Positions 43,254 to 52,186 of a stretch of 64,000 nt of DNA are shown here, one piece after another. The notes below the pieces were generated by a model, which saw nothing but the letters and a program-made list of their open reading frames with translations, made no database searches and had not been told where the DNA came from. This DNA is from a virus: positions 62,001 through 126,000 of the IMG/VR virus record IMGVR_UViG_3300043411_000921; one strand, written 5' to 3'. Made by a program: the position numbers and the translations under genes. The stretch's first letter is position 1. Each line of letters begins with the position of its first letter.

Positions 43254-46200
43254 ATGGCAAAGACAACATCAAGAGGGACAAAGTTTGGTGGTGTGCAGAT
43301 TCAACCTGCGCCACAAACTTCCGTCGTTACATTCACACCTTCAACAACACCTGGAGGATTGCAGTCACAAACCGAGACACAGAGAGGAACAGTCACAACC
43401 TTCACTCCACAACCAAGACAACCCGCCATTCAACCTTTGACTGAGGCACAGCAGGGAACGGTTGTAACTTTCACTCCACAAGCTCGCCAGAGAATAACCC
43501 TGGTCGATCAAAACGTTCAGCCACTCAATCCCGTTGTGGCAATGCAAGGCGTCAGAAATCCTCCTGTCGCCACTCCCGTATTTTTCCCACCAACAAGATC
43601 AGAACTCTCCCAAGTAGATTTTGAGGAAGAAGCTCTTTCTCTGGAGACATACACCTACCGTAACGGTCAGGTCATTTCAACGATCGCTTCTGTTAGACCA
43701 GAAATTCTCCTCAGTACCAACATCATCCCAGCCTTCTCTCAAACTGGGGACAGTCAAACTCGTTTTGGGGTTTACCTCGATGATCTTTACCAATCCTCAT
43801 TGGTTCGAGACACATATCGTCGTTACCTCATCCTCAACAGAGCAAACAACGACAACAGCTTCCAAGGAACACTCGAAGCCGTTGGAAAAAGATTGAATGA
43901 TGACATTGCAGCAGTTGAAAGAACCATTGCTGGGATGGATTCATTGATCGGGAAGAACAAAGAACTTCAACGTGCCCTTGATTTGAAATCAATCCTGGAA
44001 AACACCAACAGATTTGTCAGACCTTTCACAGATGTGAAGAGTTTTATGACTCAAAGACTGCTGTTTTCTGATAGAGCTTACACCAACTTTTCCGACACAA
44101 AGGTTGCGTACCAACTTCTCTCAGACCTCAGTGGAATGCTCCAGAAATGCTCATTCGGCTTGATTGATGGGTTTACAGACAATGATCGGTCAACAGAAAC
44201 AAACACTCTGAAAAAACAGAATGCTCAAGATCCTATCACACTGGATTTGACTTATGGTGATGGGTTGAGATATTCACCCAGCCTTGTTCGTGGGAGATAT
44301 GTCAACACCTATTCGTCATTCAACACCATCGTCAGCTCTCTTCCATCTGCAACAACAGATCGAATCAAGTTCATCATCAACCTGTTGAGCAGAGAACTCA
44401 AAGTCTCCAAAGGTCTTGGAAAATACAAGCTTCCGCAAGAATCAGAGTTCTTTGGGTTTGGTGACAAAGGAAATCCCTTTGACAACATCATTGGAGCGCC
44501 GCCATCAGACATCTTCCTCCAACCAGGAGGAAGAAACAGTCTTTCTTCCTTGTTCTTTCTGAGAACAGGGCAACAAAACGCTGTTGTTCTGCCCTATGAA
44601 AGCCGACAAGTCAACGGAGATGGTCAAACAGTCTTCATTCCAGGTTCTGTTTACTTCGGAGATGGTGTTCTCAATGGAGATTTCACCATTCTTCAATCCT
44701 ATCGTGAATCTTTTTCAGAAAGGCTTGCACGGGCACAGACTGTTTTTAACAGACTCTTGTTGGAACAATCTAAACTTGATCAAACTTCCAAACTCCTTGA
44801 TCCAGTTGATTTGTTCAAGAGTGTTCTGGAGTCATACCAAGCTGCTCAGGCTCTCGTAAGAAAAAACAACAACGATGCAACCGCAATCCTCTCCTTTGCC
44901 TTGTTCCTTTTAGGAGCAGACAAGCCAAAGGTTAGGTTTGAGGTTTTCAAGTTGTTGTTGCTTGTGCTTCTGTATGACACAAGACCTTCTGTGACGGTTG
45001 ATGCAACCAACACAGACAAATTCCGCGACCTTCTCTTCTCAGAACTATCGCAGGAGCCACTACAAGGCTTTTCTGAGCCCTTGAATGAGTCTGGTATACC
45101 CAAGGCCATAGAGGTCCAAATGGAGGCCGTAAAAAGCCTCCTGGTGGCAAACACAAAAACTCTGACCGACTCCTTCCAAGGAAAGACCAATGTCGCCCAA
45201 ATCCAACTCCAGCAATTCGAGAGTTTGGCTTTTTCCCTGAGAACAACTCCAAACCTGTTCAAAGGTGTTTCGGATGTTGTTAAAGCTGTTTTTTCTGCTT
45301 GCAGTGGAAACGAGGTTGTCTTTCACTTGGTTGAGGGTTCCTCTGTTACAAGATTCAATGGAATCACCACGACCGGCTTGGTTCTCTTTGTGTTTGAACT
45401 CTTCTGTGCTGTTGCACAAAGGTTTGCAAACAAGAACATGTCATTCGGGCTGAGAGATTCCATCGGAGGCAGACAAGAATCCTCCAGGTTCCTCGAAGTT
45501 GACTTCAACCCAGAAGAACTGGCAACCATCAACACCAACATCTCCAACTTTGTTGCTGGGAATAAGACGAATGAGAAGACCCTAACAAATGTTTCCAGTG
45601 CTCTTCTTCAAGAAGAAGCAAACATCGCCAACATTCTTCAGTTCTTCACCCAGTTGAATGAATCCCTTGGAAGAGTGACGGCTCCAAACAACCTTGAGAT
45701 TTCCTTGTTTCGTTCCACAAATCCAGGAGACGCTATCACTGCAAACACAGCAAGGTTGGCAAAGGGAATTTTGAGGAGTGTTGTCGATAAGAGGGCTGGA
45801 TATAATCCGACCAACAACCGAGCACTAGAATTTTACCTTCCGAACACAAAACCAATCTCTTCCAACTCTTGGACGGTTTTGAAGTCCGCTCTTCAGTCAA
45901 ACAACCTCTTCAAGCAAGAAAGAGCAAAAATCCTTTCTGTTGGCGTTCCAAAAAACTTCGTTAACTCCGTCTTGGGAATGCCAATCAAACCAGAGGAAGC
46001 ATTTACAGGAAAGCTCAACACCAACACCAGTAACGATCTCGTTTCCTTCCATGTTCACAGGTTGGATAAGGTTGATGAAGGCATCATATACAAGCCATTG
46101 ACCAGAAAGTTTGATCTTTCTCTTTTCCCCAAGGGATTTGATTCTTACCAGCCCGTCTCCTTGGCTGGGAAACCTTATTCGAACTTGGTTGAGATGTTTC

Positions 46201-46763
46201 AATACTATGACTTTGATGAAGACTTGCCATATTCCTCAGTTGTTGCAGAGTCTCTCAGTGACAGAGTTTCTGGAACCAGTAGAGAAGCAGTGGAAAACCT
46301 GTTTCTTAGTTGGTTGCTTGGTCTTTATCAGAACCTTGCAACGGGGCTGAATCCCTCAGAAGAAGTTTTCATTGAATACACCGAGAAAGAAACGGATGAG
46401 TTCTCAAAGCAGTTGCTGGCTGGGAACCTCTCACTCTCCAGGTTCATGTCTCCAGAGTATGTTCCACTGCTCAATTCCTTTCCAGATGGATCGGATGCTC
46501 AGAAAGTCATCTTGGGACTGACCAACGATATTCCAAAGACGGTGTTGCGTGGGAAGGAATATGACCGTGTGTTTTTCATGGCTGTGAACCCAGACCAATT
46601 TCCAATCGACGTTGTTGCTATGAGACAGAACAAAGACACTCAGAGGATTTTGGAGGGCTTGTATTCATCCAGACGGGTAGTAACCGATCCGATCACTGGA
46701 GAGGTCTACAAAATCCCCGAGGCTTTTTCTATGGATAGCTACTTTGTTTCGGTGGAAGTATGA
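43254..46763 (+). CDS. very large virion protein with TFTP repeats at the N-terminus
   Basis: The 1169-residue protein starts with a basic, disordered tail in which three VVTFTP/VTTFTP repeats spaced about 22 residues lie at residues 22-85. A mostly helical body follows (for example RYLILNRANNDNSFQGTLEAVG, SERLARAQTVFNRLLLEQSKL), unlike the beta-rich neighbours. This could be a tail-associated scaffold or injected protein. I do not recognise a family. It overlaps the next gene in an ATGA junction. Confidence 0.5.
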   Translation: MAKTTSRGTKFGGVQIQPAPQTSVVTFTPSTTPGGLQSQTETQRGTVTTFTPQPRQPAIQPLTEAQQGTVVTFTPQARQRITLVDQNVQPLNPVVAMQGVRNPPVATPVFFPPTRSELSQVDFEEEALSLETYTYRNGQVISTIASVRPEILLSTNIIPAFSQTGDSQTRFGVYLDDLYQSSLVRDTYRRYLILNRANNDNSFQGTLEAVGKRLNDDIAAVERTIAGMDSLIGKNKELQRALDLKSILENTNRFVRPFTDVKSFMTQRLLFSDRAYTNFSDTKVAYQLLSDLSGMLQKCSFGLIDGFTDNDRSTETNTLKKQNAQDPITLDLTYGDGLRYSPSLVRGRYVNTYSSFNTIVSSLPSATTDRIKFIINLLSRELKVSKGLGKYKLPQESEFFGFGDKGNPFDNIIGAPPSDIFLQPGGRNSLSSLFFLRTGQQNAVVLPYESRQVNGDGQTVFIPGSVYFGDGVLNGDFTILQSYRESFSERLARAQTVFNRLLLEQSKLDQTSKLLDPVDLFKSVLESYQAAQALVRKNNNDATAILSFALFLLGADKPKVRFEVFKLLLLVLLYDTRPSVTVDATNTDKFRDLLFSELSQEPLQGFSEPLNESGIPKAIEVQMEAVKSLLVANTKTLTDSFQGKTNVAQIQLQQFESLAFSLRTTPNLFKGVSDVVKAVFSACSGNEVVFHLVEGSSVTRFNGITTTGLVLFVFELFCAVAQRFANKNMSFGLRDSIGGRQESSRFLEVDFNPEELATINTNISNFVAGNKTNEKTLTNVSSALLQEEANIANILQFFTQLNESLGRVTAPNNLEISLFRSTNPGDAITANTARLAKGILRSVVDKRAGYNPTNNRALEFYLPNTKPISSNSWTVLKSALQSNNLFKQERAKILSVGVPKNFVNSVLGMPIKPEEAFTGKLNTNTSNDLVSFHVHRLDKVDEGIIYKPLTRKFDLSLFPKGFDSYQPVSLAGKPYSNLVEMFQYYDFDEDLPYSSVVAESLSDRVSGTSREAVENLFLSWLLGLYQNLATGLNPSEEVFIEYTEKETDEFSKQLLAGNLSLSRFMSPEYVPLLNSFPDGSDAQKVILGLTNDIPKTVLRGKEYDRVFFMAVNPDQFPIDVVAMRQNKDTQRILEGLYSSRRVVTDPITGEVYKIPEAFSMDSYFVSVEV

Positions 46764-48562
46764 CCAACAACATTCAATCCTTGCCATCTGTTCCAGTAAC
46801 AGCAGCAGATACCCCAGAAATCACAACCTTCACTGCGGAGTTTGTTTACAACTTCTTCCGTGCTGACGAGTTGACTAACTCATCTCAAACCACAGCAGCA
46901 GCCCAGAACTCTGTTGAGTTCTCCAGAACTGTTCCGAGATACGTTCGGTTGAAATGGAACAAAGTTGCCAACAACCAACAAAAATTCACAACGGTTTCTA
47001 TCTCAGACAACCAAGCCAAAATCATTGACGAACAAGATCTGTGTTCTTCCTTCTTCGGAAGATACAACCAGCAAGAAATGAGCTTTGTCTCTGAAAGAAG
47101 GAAATATCTGAGCCAGTTGTTTGAACAGCTTGGAGTCAATCGTTCTGGAGCGGGATTGGTTGATGCTGTGAGAGACCTTCACAACGCAACACCAGAAGGT
47201 GTAAGTCAAGAATTCCTGCTGCGTTACCTGAACTACGCTCAAAGTGAAAACACATCCACCGAAACAACCCCAGAAGAACTGTCTGACAGCCTGGAGCAAG
47301 TGAAGGTTGGTGTCTCTGTTTCCAAAAAAGTTCTGGGAACATTGATGCACGACAAGACAACAACAGATACCCTAACACCATCAACCAACGGAGTCATTTC
47401 CAGCGTTTCTTCCTTGTTTGATGCTCAAAACAGCATCAAACCACAGATGAATAAGTTGGCTGGAAACCAGTACGATCTAAACCTGCTCACTCCTGTTCGT
47501 CTTACATCGGCAGAACAAACCCAAGAATTTGGCACAGTGTTCGGAACACTTGGATACATCATCGAAAGACACAGAATCTTGGATGATGGAAGTCTTGTGG
47601 AAAAGACAGAGTTTGTCATCGAGGAATCGGACACAACTGAGCACTTTGACACCTTGGTTGCATATAATCAGAAGTATCTCTATCGAATCAAGGTGATCAC
47701 TGGGGTTCAGACACTTGCTTTTGACTCATCCAGCAGAGTAAATGTTCTTGCTCTTTATCTTCTTGGAAGCCAAACGACTTCGGTTGTTGTTTCTTGTGTG
47801 GACAGGAAGCCATCAGAGCCACCAACGGACTTTTTTGTTCGCTGGGATTATGGGCTCAACAAACCAGTTCTCACCTGGAACTTCCCAATCGACACCAGAA
47901 GACATATCAAATACTTCCAAATCTTCAGGCGGGAAAACAATGACAGACTCAGACCTGTTCAGCGTCCATTTGAATTGATCAGGATGTACGAGTTCAACGA
48001 TCTCCAGAATGGGGAGGGAACATTCTTTTCCAGGCCACCACAAGGCTCAGGAGGCGTCTTCAAATTCCTTCAAGGGGAAGACGCCATTGAAGCCGATTTG
48101 GTTGTCAACGAAAACAACCTGAGAGGATTGAACGCATTCACTCCAACCTGTTTCATTGACGAAGACTTCAACAAAGAGAAATACTACATCTACGCTGTTG
48201 CTGCTGTTGATGCTCATGGAATCACAACTGGGTATAGCAACCAAATTGGTGTGAAGTTCGACAAACGCAGGAACACAATTGATCGCGTAGACATCTCTGG
48301 CCCAGGTGCCCCAAAGCCATATCCAAATCTTTATCTGAACAGAGATACCTTTGTGGATACGATCAAGAACGAAGGTTACAGCCAAATGACTGTTGTCTTC
48401 AATCCTGAGTTTTATGAACTTTCAAGACAAGGTTCTTCAACCAACACCAAACTCATTCAGTTTGGACCTGACAACAAGTACAGAATCCAGTTGATCAACA
48501 CTGACTTACAAGAAGATCAATTTGTGGATGTTGTCGTAACTGATGGAAGAACCTCTTCGTGA
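46760..48562 (+). CDS. structural protein with FN3-like domains
   Basis: The 600-residue protein has a helical N-terminal third and then FN3-like modules from about 240: YIIERHRIL...YLYRIKVIT and FFVRWDYGLNKPVLTWNFP...YFQIFRRE...YYIYAVAAVDAHGITTGYSN. The W-x-x-P and Y-x-Y-x-V-x-A-V-D motifs are typical of FN3. It resembles the protein at 40879 in organisation. A 9-bp hairpin (48053-48085) lies in the coding sequence. It is probably a virion surface or appendage component. Confidence 0.5.
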   Translation: MTNNIQSLPSVPVTAADTPEITTFTAEFVYNFFRADELTNSSQTTAAAQNSVEFSRTVPRYVRLKWNKVANNQQKFTTVSISDNQAKIIDEQDLCSSFFGRYNQQEMSFVSERRKYLSQLFEQLGVNRSGAGLVDAVRDLHNATPEGVSQEFLLRYLNYAQSENTSTETTPEELSDSLEQVKVGVSVSKKVLGTLMHDKTTTDTLTPSTNGVISSVSSLFDAQNSIKPQMNKLAGNQYDLNLLTPVRLTSAEQTQEFGTVFGTLGYIIERHRILDDGSLVEKTEFVIEESDTTEHFDTLVAYNQKYLYRIKVITGVQTLAFDSSSRVNVLALYLLGSQTTSVVVSCVDRKPSEPPTDFFVRWDYGLNKPVLTWNFPIDTRRHIKYFQIFRRENNDRLRPVQRPFELIRMYEFNDLQNGEGTFFSRPPQGSGGVFKFLQGEDAIEADLVVNENNLRGLNAFTPTCFIDEDFNKEKYYIYAVAAVDAHGITTGYSNQIGVKFDKRRNTIDRVDISGPGAPKPYPNLYLNRDTFVDTIKNEGYSQMTVVFNPEFYELSRQGSSTNTKLIQFGPDNKYRIQLINTDLQEDQFVDVVVTDGRTSS

Positions 48563-48614
48563 GAAACAGTCGGGTCGGTATTTACAGCTACAAAGAAAGA
48601 ATATAGGAACAAAA

Positions 48615-49316
48615 ATGGGTTTCCTCCAACAGGACCAACAGAACATAGTCGTGGACGCCGTGTTGACAGACATCGGTCGCCAGAAGCTCGCACAAGGAAA
48701 CTTCAACATCATCAAGTTTGCTGCTGGGGATGATGAAGTCGATTACGGAATGATTGTTCGCTATGGCAGAACAGTCGGGCAAGAGAAGATTGAAAAGAAC
48801 ACTCCTGTGTTTGAAGCTGTTACCAACAACAAACTTGCTCTTGTTCGCCCACTGGTCTCCCTCCCAGATCCAAACAGATATACCCTTCCCAAATTCGCCC
48901 TGGCTGCAACACAAGGGTTGACTGGAAATGTTTTGTCTCTTGGAACAGGAGCAACCAACAAACAAACCGTCATCGTCCAGCAAACTTTGACAGGTGGAGA
49001 AACAGTTCCGCAAGAGCTTGTTGACAATCAATTCATGGTTGTGTGTGATGACAGATTTATTCGAATCATCGGCAGCACACCTGTGATTGATAGAAACAGA
49101 ATGGCTTCTTACATCCTCACAAGAGATGGCTCAACTTCCAGCCAAGGTGGTGCAACCGTTTCTATCGCCGTGAATGCCAAAGCTATCACAGATGCTCAGT
49201 TCTTGATCTTTGGTCAGCCGAACGCCAAGACGATTATCAGAACGGTTCTGAGGGTTACTGGAATGAGTTCTGGTGCCAGTGTGGACTTCGTAGCTTCTAT
49301 CACCAAAAACGCATAA
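48615..49316 (+). CDS. structural protein with ILTDxGRxxLxxG N-terminal module, second copy
   Basis: From ATG 48615 behind AGGAAC, the 233-residue protein opens GFLQQDQQNIVVDAVLTDIGRQKLAQGNFNIIKFAAGDDEVDYG. This is the same N-terminal module as in the gene at 39702, with a different beta-rich remainder. The upstream frame from 48543 would overlap the preceding gene and lacks conservation. It likely sits at an equivalent position in the virion, such as a fibre-attachment or baseplate decoration. Confidence 0.6.
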   Translation: MGFLQQDQQNIVVDAVLTDIGRQKLAQGNFNIIKFAAGDDEVDYGMIVRYGRTVGQEKIEKNTPVFEAVTNNKLALVRPLVSLPDPNRYTLPKFALAATQGLTGNVLSLGTGATNKQTVIVQQTLTGGETVPQELVDNQFMVVCDDRFIRIIGSTPVIDRNRMASYILTRDGSTSSQGGATVSIAVNAKAITDAQFLIFGQPNAKTIIRTVLRVTGMSSGASVDFVASITKNA

Positions 49317-49331
49317 AGGTAACACACCAAC

Positions 49332-50555
49332 ATGGCAACATTTGAATTTTTCAACCCCGCTTCCGACAAGAGAACACAAAGCGATGTTCTTGAGCAACTC
49401 GTTGACGTGATTGGAGATGACGTTTCTTCTTCTCTCACCAGAAGGAAGTATCAGGTTTGGGTTACTGGCTCAGGAGCAAGTGCTGGAGTCACCAGTTCTC
49501 TTTTTCAAACAGTCTATGATCAAGATTTCACTCTTCAAACAGCGAACCCTGTTTTTGATGTGACCATTGGAATCCACACAAGCTCTGTTCTCATCCCAGC
49601 ACTCACAACCTCTTATGACTCTGTGAATGATCAATACTACTTCCCTTCCTCATCCATGATGATGAGAGAAAAGATTGATCTTTACCGAACATTCGCCCAG
49701 CAGCTCCTTGGCAACGACAATCAAGCCTTTGCCTTTGTCTCAGGTGCTTTGGCAGGAACCACTATCAAAGAAGCCGTGTTTCTTTCTTTCAAACGCCTGT
49801 TTGCAAGAGATCAAGTCAAAAGGGAAACCTTCGCTCTTCGCGCATTTCAATCAGCTTCCCTTTCTGGTCTTGTGAACCTGGAGAGACAAGGCATTGGTGA
49901 AGCGATTTATACTGACCTTGGTTCAATAATCAATGTGAACTATTCTTTCCCAGGAGGATCAGTTGGAACTATTGTCAACACTTCCAACACTTCTTCCGTT
50001 GGTTTGGTTTGGCACGATCAAGGAATTGTTGTGCTGGATGCTTCGAGAGTTTTTGATTCCACCGAACAAATCACCGGATCCATCAATAGTATCAACCTAA
50101 CCAACGAACCTTTCACTGGTTCCTTGCTTTATAGTGGAACTGGCCCATGCAACGCACTGTTCGCCAGTGCTTCCGTTGATGATGTTGTCGATCATATCTG
50201 CTCCACAAGGTTCACTGGATCTGATGCAACCGTGATGGCCTTCCAAAACCAAACAAACATCAACAGTTCTGTCTTCTTCTGCAAGTTTGAAGCTGACAGG
50301 TTCAATTATTCTAGCAACCCAACCTACACCGATTCTTCTGGTCGTATCGTCGTCATTGATCCAGGACAAGAAGATGTTCAACGCTCCTTCTCCTTCATCA
50401 CTTCTATTGGCTTGTATGACGCAGACAACAACCTCTTGGCTGTCGCCAAAGCCTCTCGACCTATTTTGAAAAACTATCAACGTAGTTTCACAATTAAAGT
50501 TCGGAACGATTTTGCCAAGAAGCCACGATTTTCAAACTCCAAGATTCGGAAATAG
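49332..50555 (+). CDS. structural protein with shared LYDxxNNLLAVAK C-terminal module
   Basis: The 407-residue protein ends with FITSIGLYDADNNLLAVAKASRPILKNYQRSFTIKVRNDF. This is the widespread phage-tail C-terminal motif (Y-I-T-x-I-G-L-Y-D...L-L-A-V-A-K-x-S-x-P...V-K-x-D-F) and is also the end of the protein at 52187. The N-terminal 100 residues are beta-rich and the middle has a helical section (EKIDLYRTFAQQLLG). A virion role is clear from context; the exact component is not. A TAAAGGT Shine-Dalgarno precedes the ATG. Confidence 0.55.
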   Translation: MATFEFFNPASDKRTQSDVLEQLVDVIGDDVSSSLTRRKYQVWVTGSGASAGVTSSLFQTVYDQDFTLQTANPVFDVTIGIHTSSVLIPALTTSYDSVNDQYYFPSSSMMMREKIDLYRTFAQQLLGNDNQAFAFVSGALAGTTIKEAVFLSFKRLFARDQVKRETFALRAFQSASLSGLVNLERQGIGEAIYTDLGSIINVNYSFPGGSVGTIVNTSNTSSVGLVWHDQGIVVLDASRVFDSTEQITGSINSINLTNEPFTGSLLYSGTGPCNALFASASVDDVVDHICSTRFTGSDATVMAFQNQTNINSSVFFCKFEADRFNYSSNPTYTDSSGRIVVIDPGQEDVQRSFSFITSIGLYDADNNLLAVAKASRPILKNYQRSFTIKVRNDFAKKPRFSNSKIRK

Positions 50556-50648
50556 CGGTTAGTCGTCGTCGAAACCACATTTCTTCCTCTCCCCAATTCT
50601 TTCCCAAGACCCCAGTCCCAGCTCACTTACAAATTGATACATCTACTT

Positions 50649-51788
50649 ATGTTTTCAACAATGAGACAACAGAAGATGTATGATTATCGGTGTTTTTCTT
50701 GTGGAAAAGAGTTTGCACACAGGAAACGAAACAAGATTTACTGCTCCCGAGATTGTTACTTTGCAGAGAAGGGAAAAACAAAGGAGTGGAGAGCACAAGA
50801 GAGAATTTGTTTGTTGTGCGGTGAGTCTTATTTGCCTTCGCACAAGGAGCAGATGTATTGCGGAATAAAGTGTTTTGCTGAGAAGAAGTTGAAAATTGAC
50901 CTAAGCAAATCTTTGCCAGTTGAGTGTTTCAAATGCGGCAAGGAATTTCTGAGAAGGCCGTCTGCATTTTCGGAAAAGAACTTTTGTTCTAGGGCATGTA
51001 TAAAACTAGATCCCGAGACGAGAAACTGCCCAGCGTGTAAGGAAGATTTTGTTGTTAATTGGCCTGGAAGTAAGAAGAGATTCTGTTCCAAATCTTGTTC
51101 TCGCAGCGGGGAGTTCCATCCAATGTATGGCAAACGTTTTTCCTTACCAGAAGGATATGAACCTTGGACGAAGGGAAAAACGGCAGAAACTGACGAGCGC
51201 ATCGCGGCATTGGGTAGGAAAATTTCGGAAAAAATCAAAATCCAATATGAAAACGGTCTAAGGTGTGTTGATGGCCCAAAAAACCCGAACTATGGAATCA
51301 CACGAGATCAACGAACACCCGAACAGTTGGAAAGATATTCAAAGGCCGCCGCAAAAAGAGTTCAGGAAGGAGTGCTTGATAAGGCACACCCGAGATTTTT
51401 GCGGGGCAAACATCGAAGTGAAAAGATAGGCCGGGAAATCTTTTTCAGGTCTTCTTTGGAGAAACGTGTAATGGTTTGTTTGGACGCGGATCCGACTGTC
51501 TTAACTTACGAGTACGAGCCCGTTCAGATAAAGTACGACAACGGCAAACGATACATCCCAGACTTTATCGTATCCTACTCGAATGGAAGAAAGGTTCTTT
51601 TGGAAGTCAAGGGAGGTCAGTATTTGGAAACCACAGCCACTCAACTCAAGGCACAAGCCGGACAAACTTACTGTCACTTACACAACTTGAGTTATGTGGT
51701 CATGGCAACCAAAGACATCATAGTCCTTGAAAACTCTCTTGGAATCAAGTTTTCTTACCACGATCTAAAGGAATCTCTGAAAAAATGA
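50649..51788 (+). CDS. free-standing endonuclease: four zinc modules, NUMOD3-like motifs, TnsA-like nuclease domain
   Basis: From ATG 50649 (379 residues) there are four CX2C...CX3C modules at C15/18/32/36, C54/57/71/75, C93/96/113/117 and C127/130/146/150. Two NUMOD3-like motifs follow (HPMYGKR near 157, NPNYGI near 212), then a PD-(D/E)XK domain: SSLEKRVM (E271), YIPDFIVSY (D305), LLEVKG (E319, K321). NUMOD3 motifs are DNA-binding parts of homing endonucleases. The nuclease domain is related to the gp4-like one at 3761. The gene interrupts the late block and has weak start signals, both signs of a mobile insertion. The true start could be ATG 50676. Confidence 0.7.
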   Translation: MFSTMRQQKMYDYRCFSCGKEFAHRKRNKIYCSRDCYFAEKGKTKEWRAQERICLLCGESYLPSHKEQMYCGIKCFAEKKLKIDLSKSLPVECFKCGKEFLRRPSAFSEKNFCSRACIKLDPETRNCPACKEDFVVNWPGSKKRFCSKSCSRSGEFHPMYGKRFSLPEGYEPWTKGKTAETDERIAALGRKISEKIKIQYENGLRCVDGPKNPNYGITRDQRTPEQLERYSKAAAKRVQEGVLDKAHPRFLRGKHRSEKIGREIFFRSSLEKRVMVCLDADPTVLTYEYEPVQIKYDNGKRYIPDFIVSYSNGRKVLLEVKGGQYLETTATQLKAQAGQTYCHLHNLSYVVMATKDIIVLENSLGIKFSYHDLKESLKK

Positions 51789-52129
51789 ATGTGAAAATAG
51801 GAGCGCGTAGCTACGCTGTTAGCTTTGTTAGTTTGGAAGACGAAGAAAACAAGATTTGTGGTTATACTGACTACCACAAAGGAGAAATCATCTTGAACGA
51901 TTCACTTGTTGATGATGCAAAAATGGAAGTGCTTTTGCATGAGATGCTTCATTGCCTGCTGGACAACGCAGGTATAAACGAGATCGCAGCACAACTCAAA
52001 AACAGCAAAGGCGACGAAGAACAAAATCTGGCTGAGTTAATTTGCAACGTTTTAGCTCCAAGGCTTCATGCTTTCCTGTTGGACAATGATGTCCAACAAT
52101 TGCTGAACTTTTGCAAGTCTGGTACTTAG
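51785..52129 (+). CDS. small HExxH metallopeptidase-like protein
   Basis: The 114-residue protein has VLLHEMLHCLLDNAG near residues 49-63 (HEMLH, zinc ligands plus catalytic Glu) and a downstream acidic helix, EEQNLAELICNVLAP, that could hold the third ligand. The pattern is that of compact ImmA/SprT-like domains. It overlaps the endonuclease gene in an ATGA junction, so the two form a cargo pair within the structural block. It is unrelated in detail to the HExxH protein at 6874. Confidence 0.6.
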   Translation: MNVKIGARSYAVSFVSLEDEENKICGYTDYHKGEIILNDSLVDDAKMEVLLHEMLHCLLDNAGINEIAAQLKNSKGDEEQNLAELICNVLAPRLHAFLLDNDVQQLLNFCKSGT

Positions 52130-52186
52130 GACTACTTTCCTTTTTTGACGGACAGCAAAGCAGTTTGAGAAAACGAGAAGGGCAGC

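Noticed and set aside
25440-52130. TACTTAGG upstream of several structural genes as a late-promoter motif
   Set aside because: At 25441 and 36258 it overlaps the Shine-Dalgarno (TTAGGAG, TTAGGG), and at 52121 it is the end of a coding sequence, so the recurrence is explained without a promoter.
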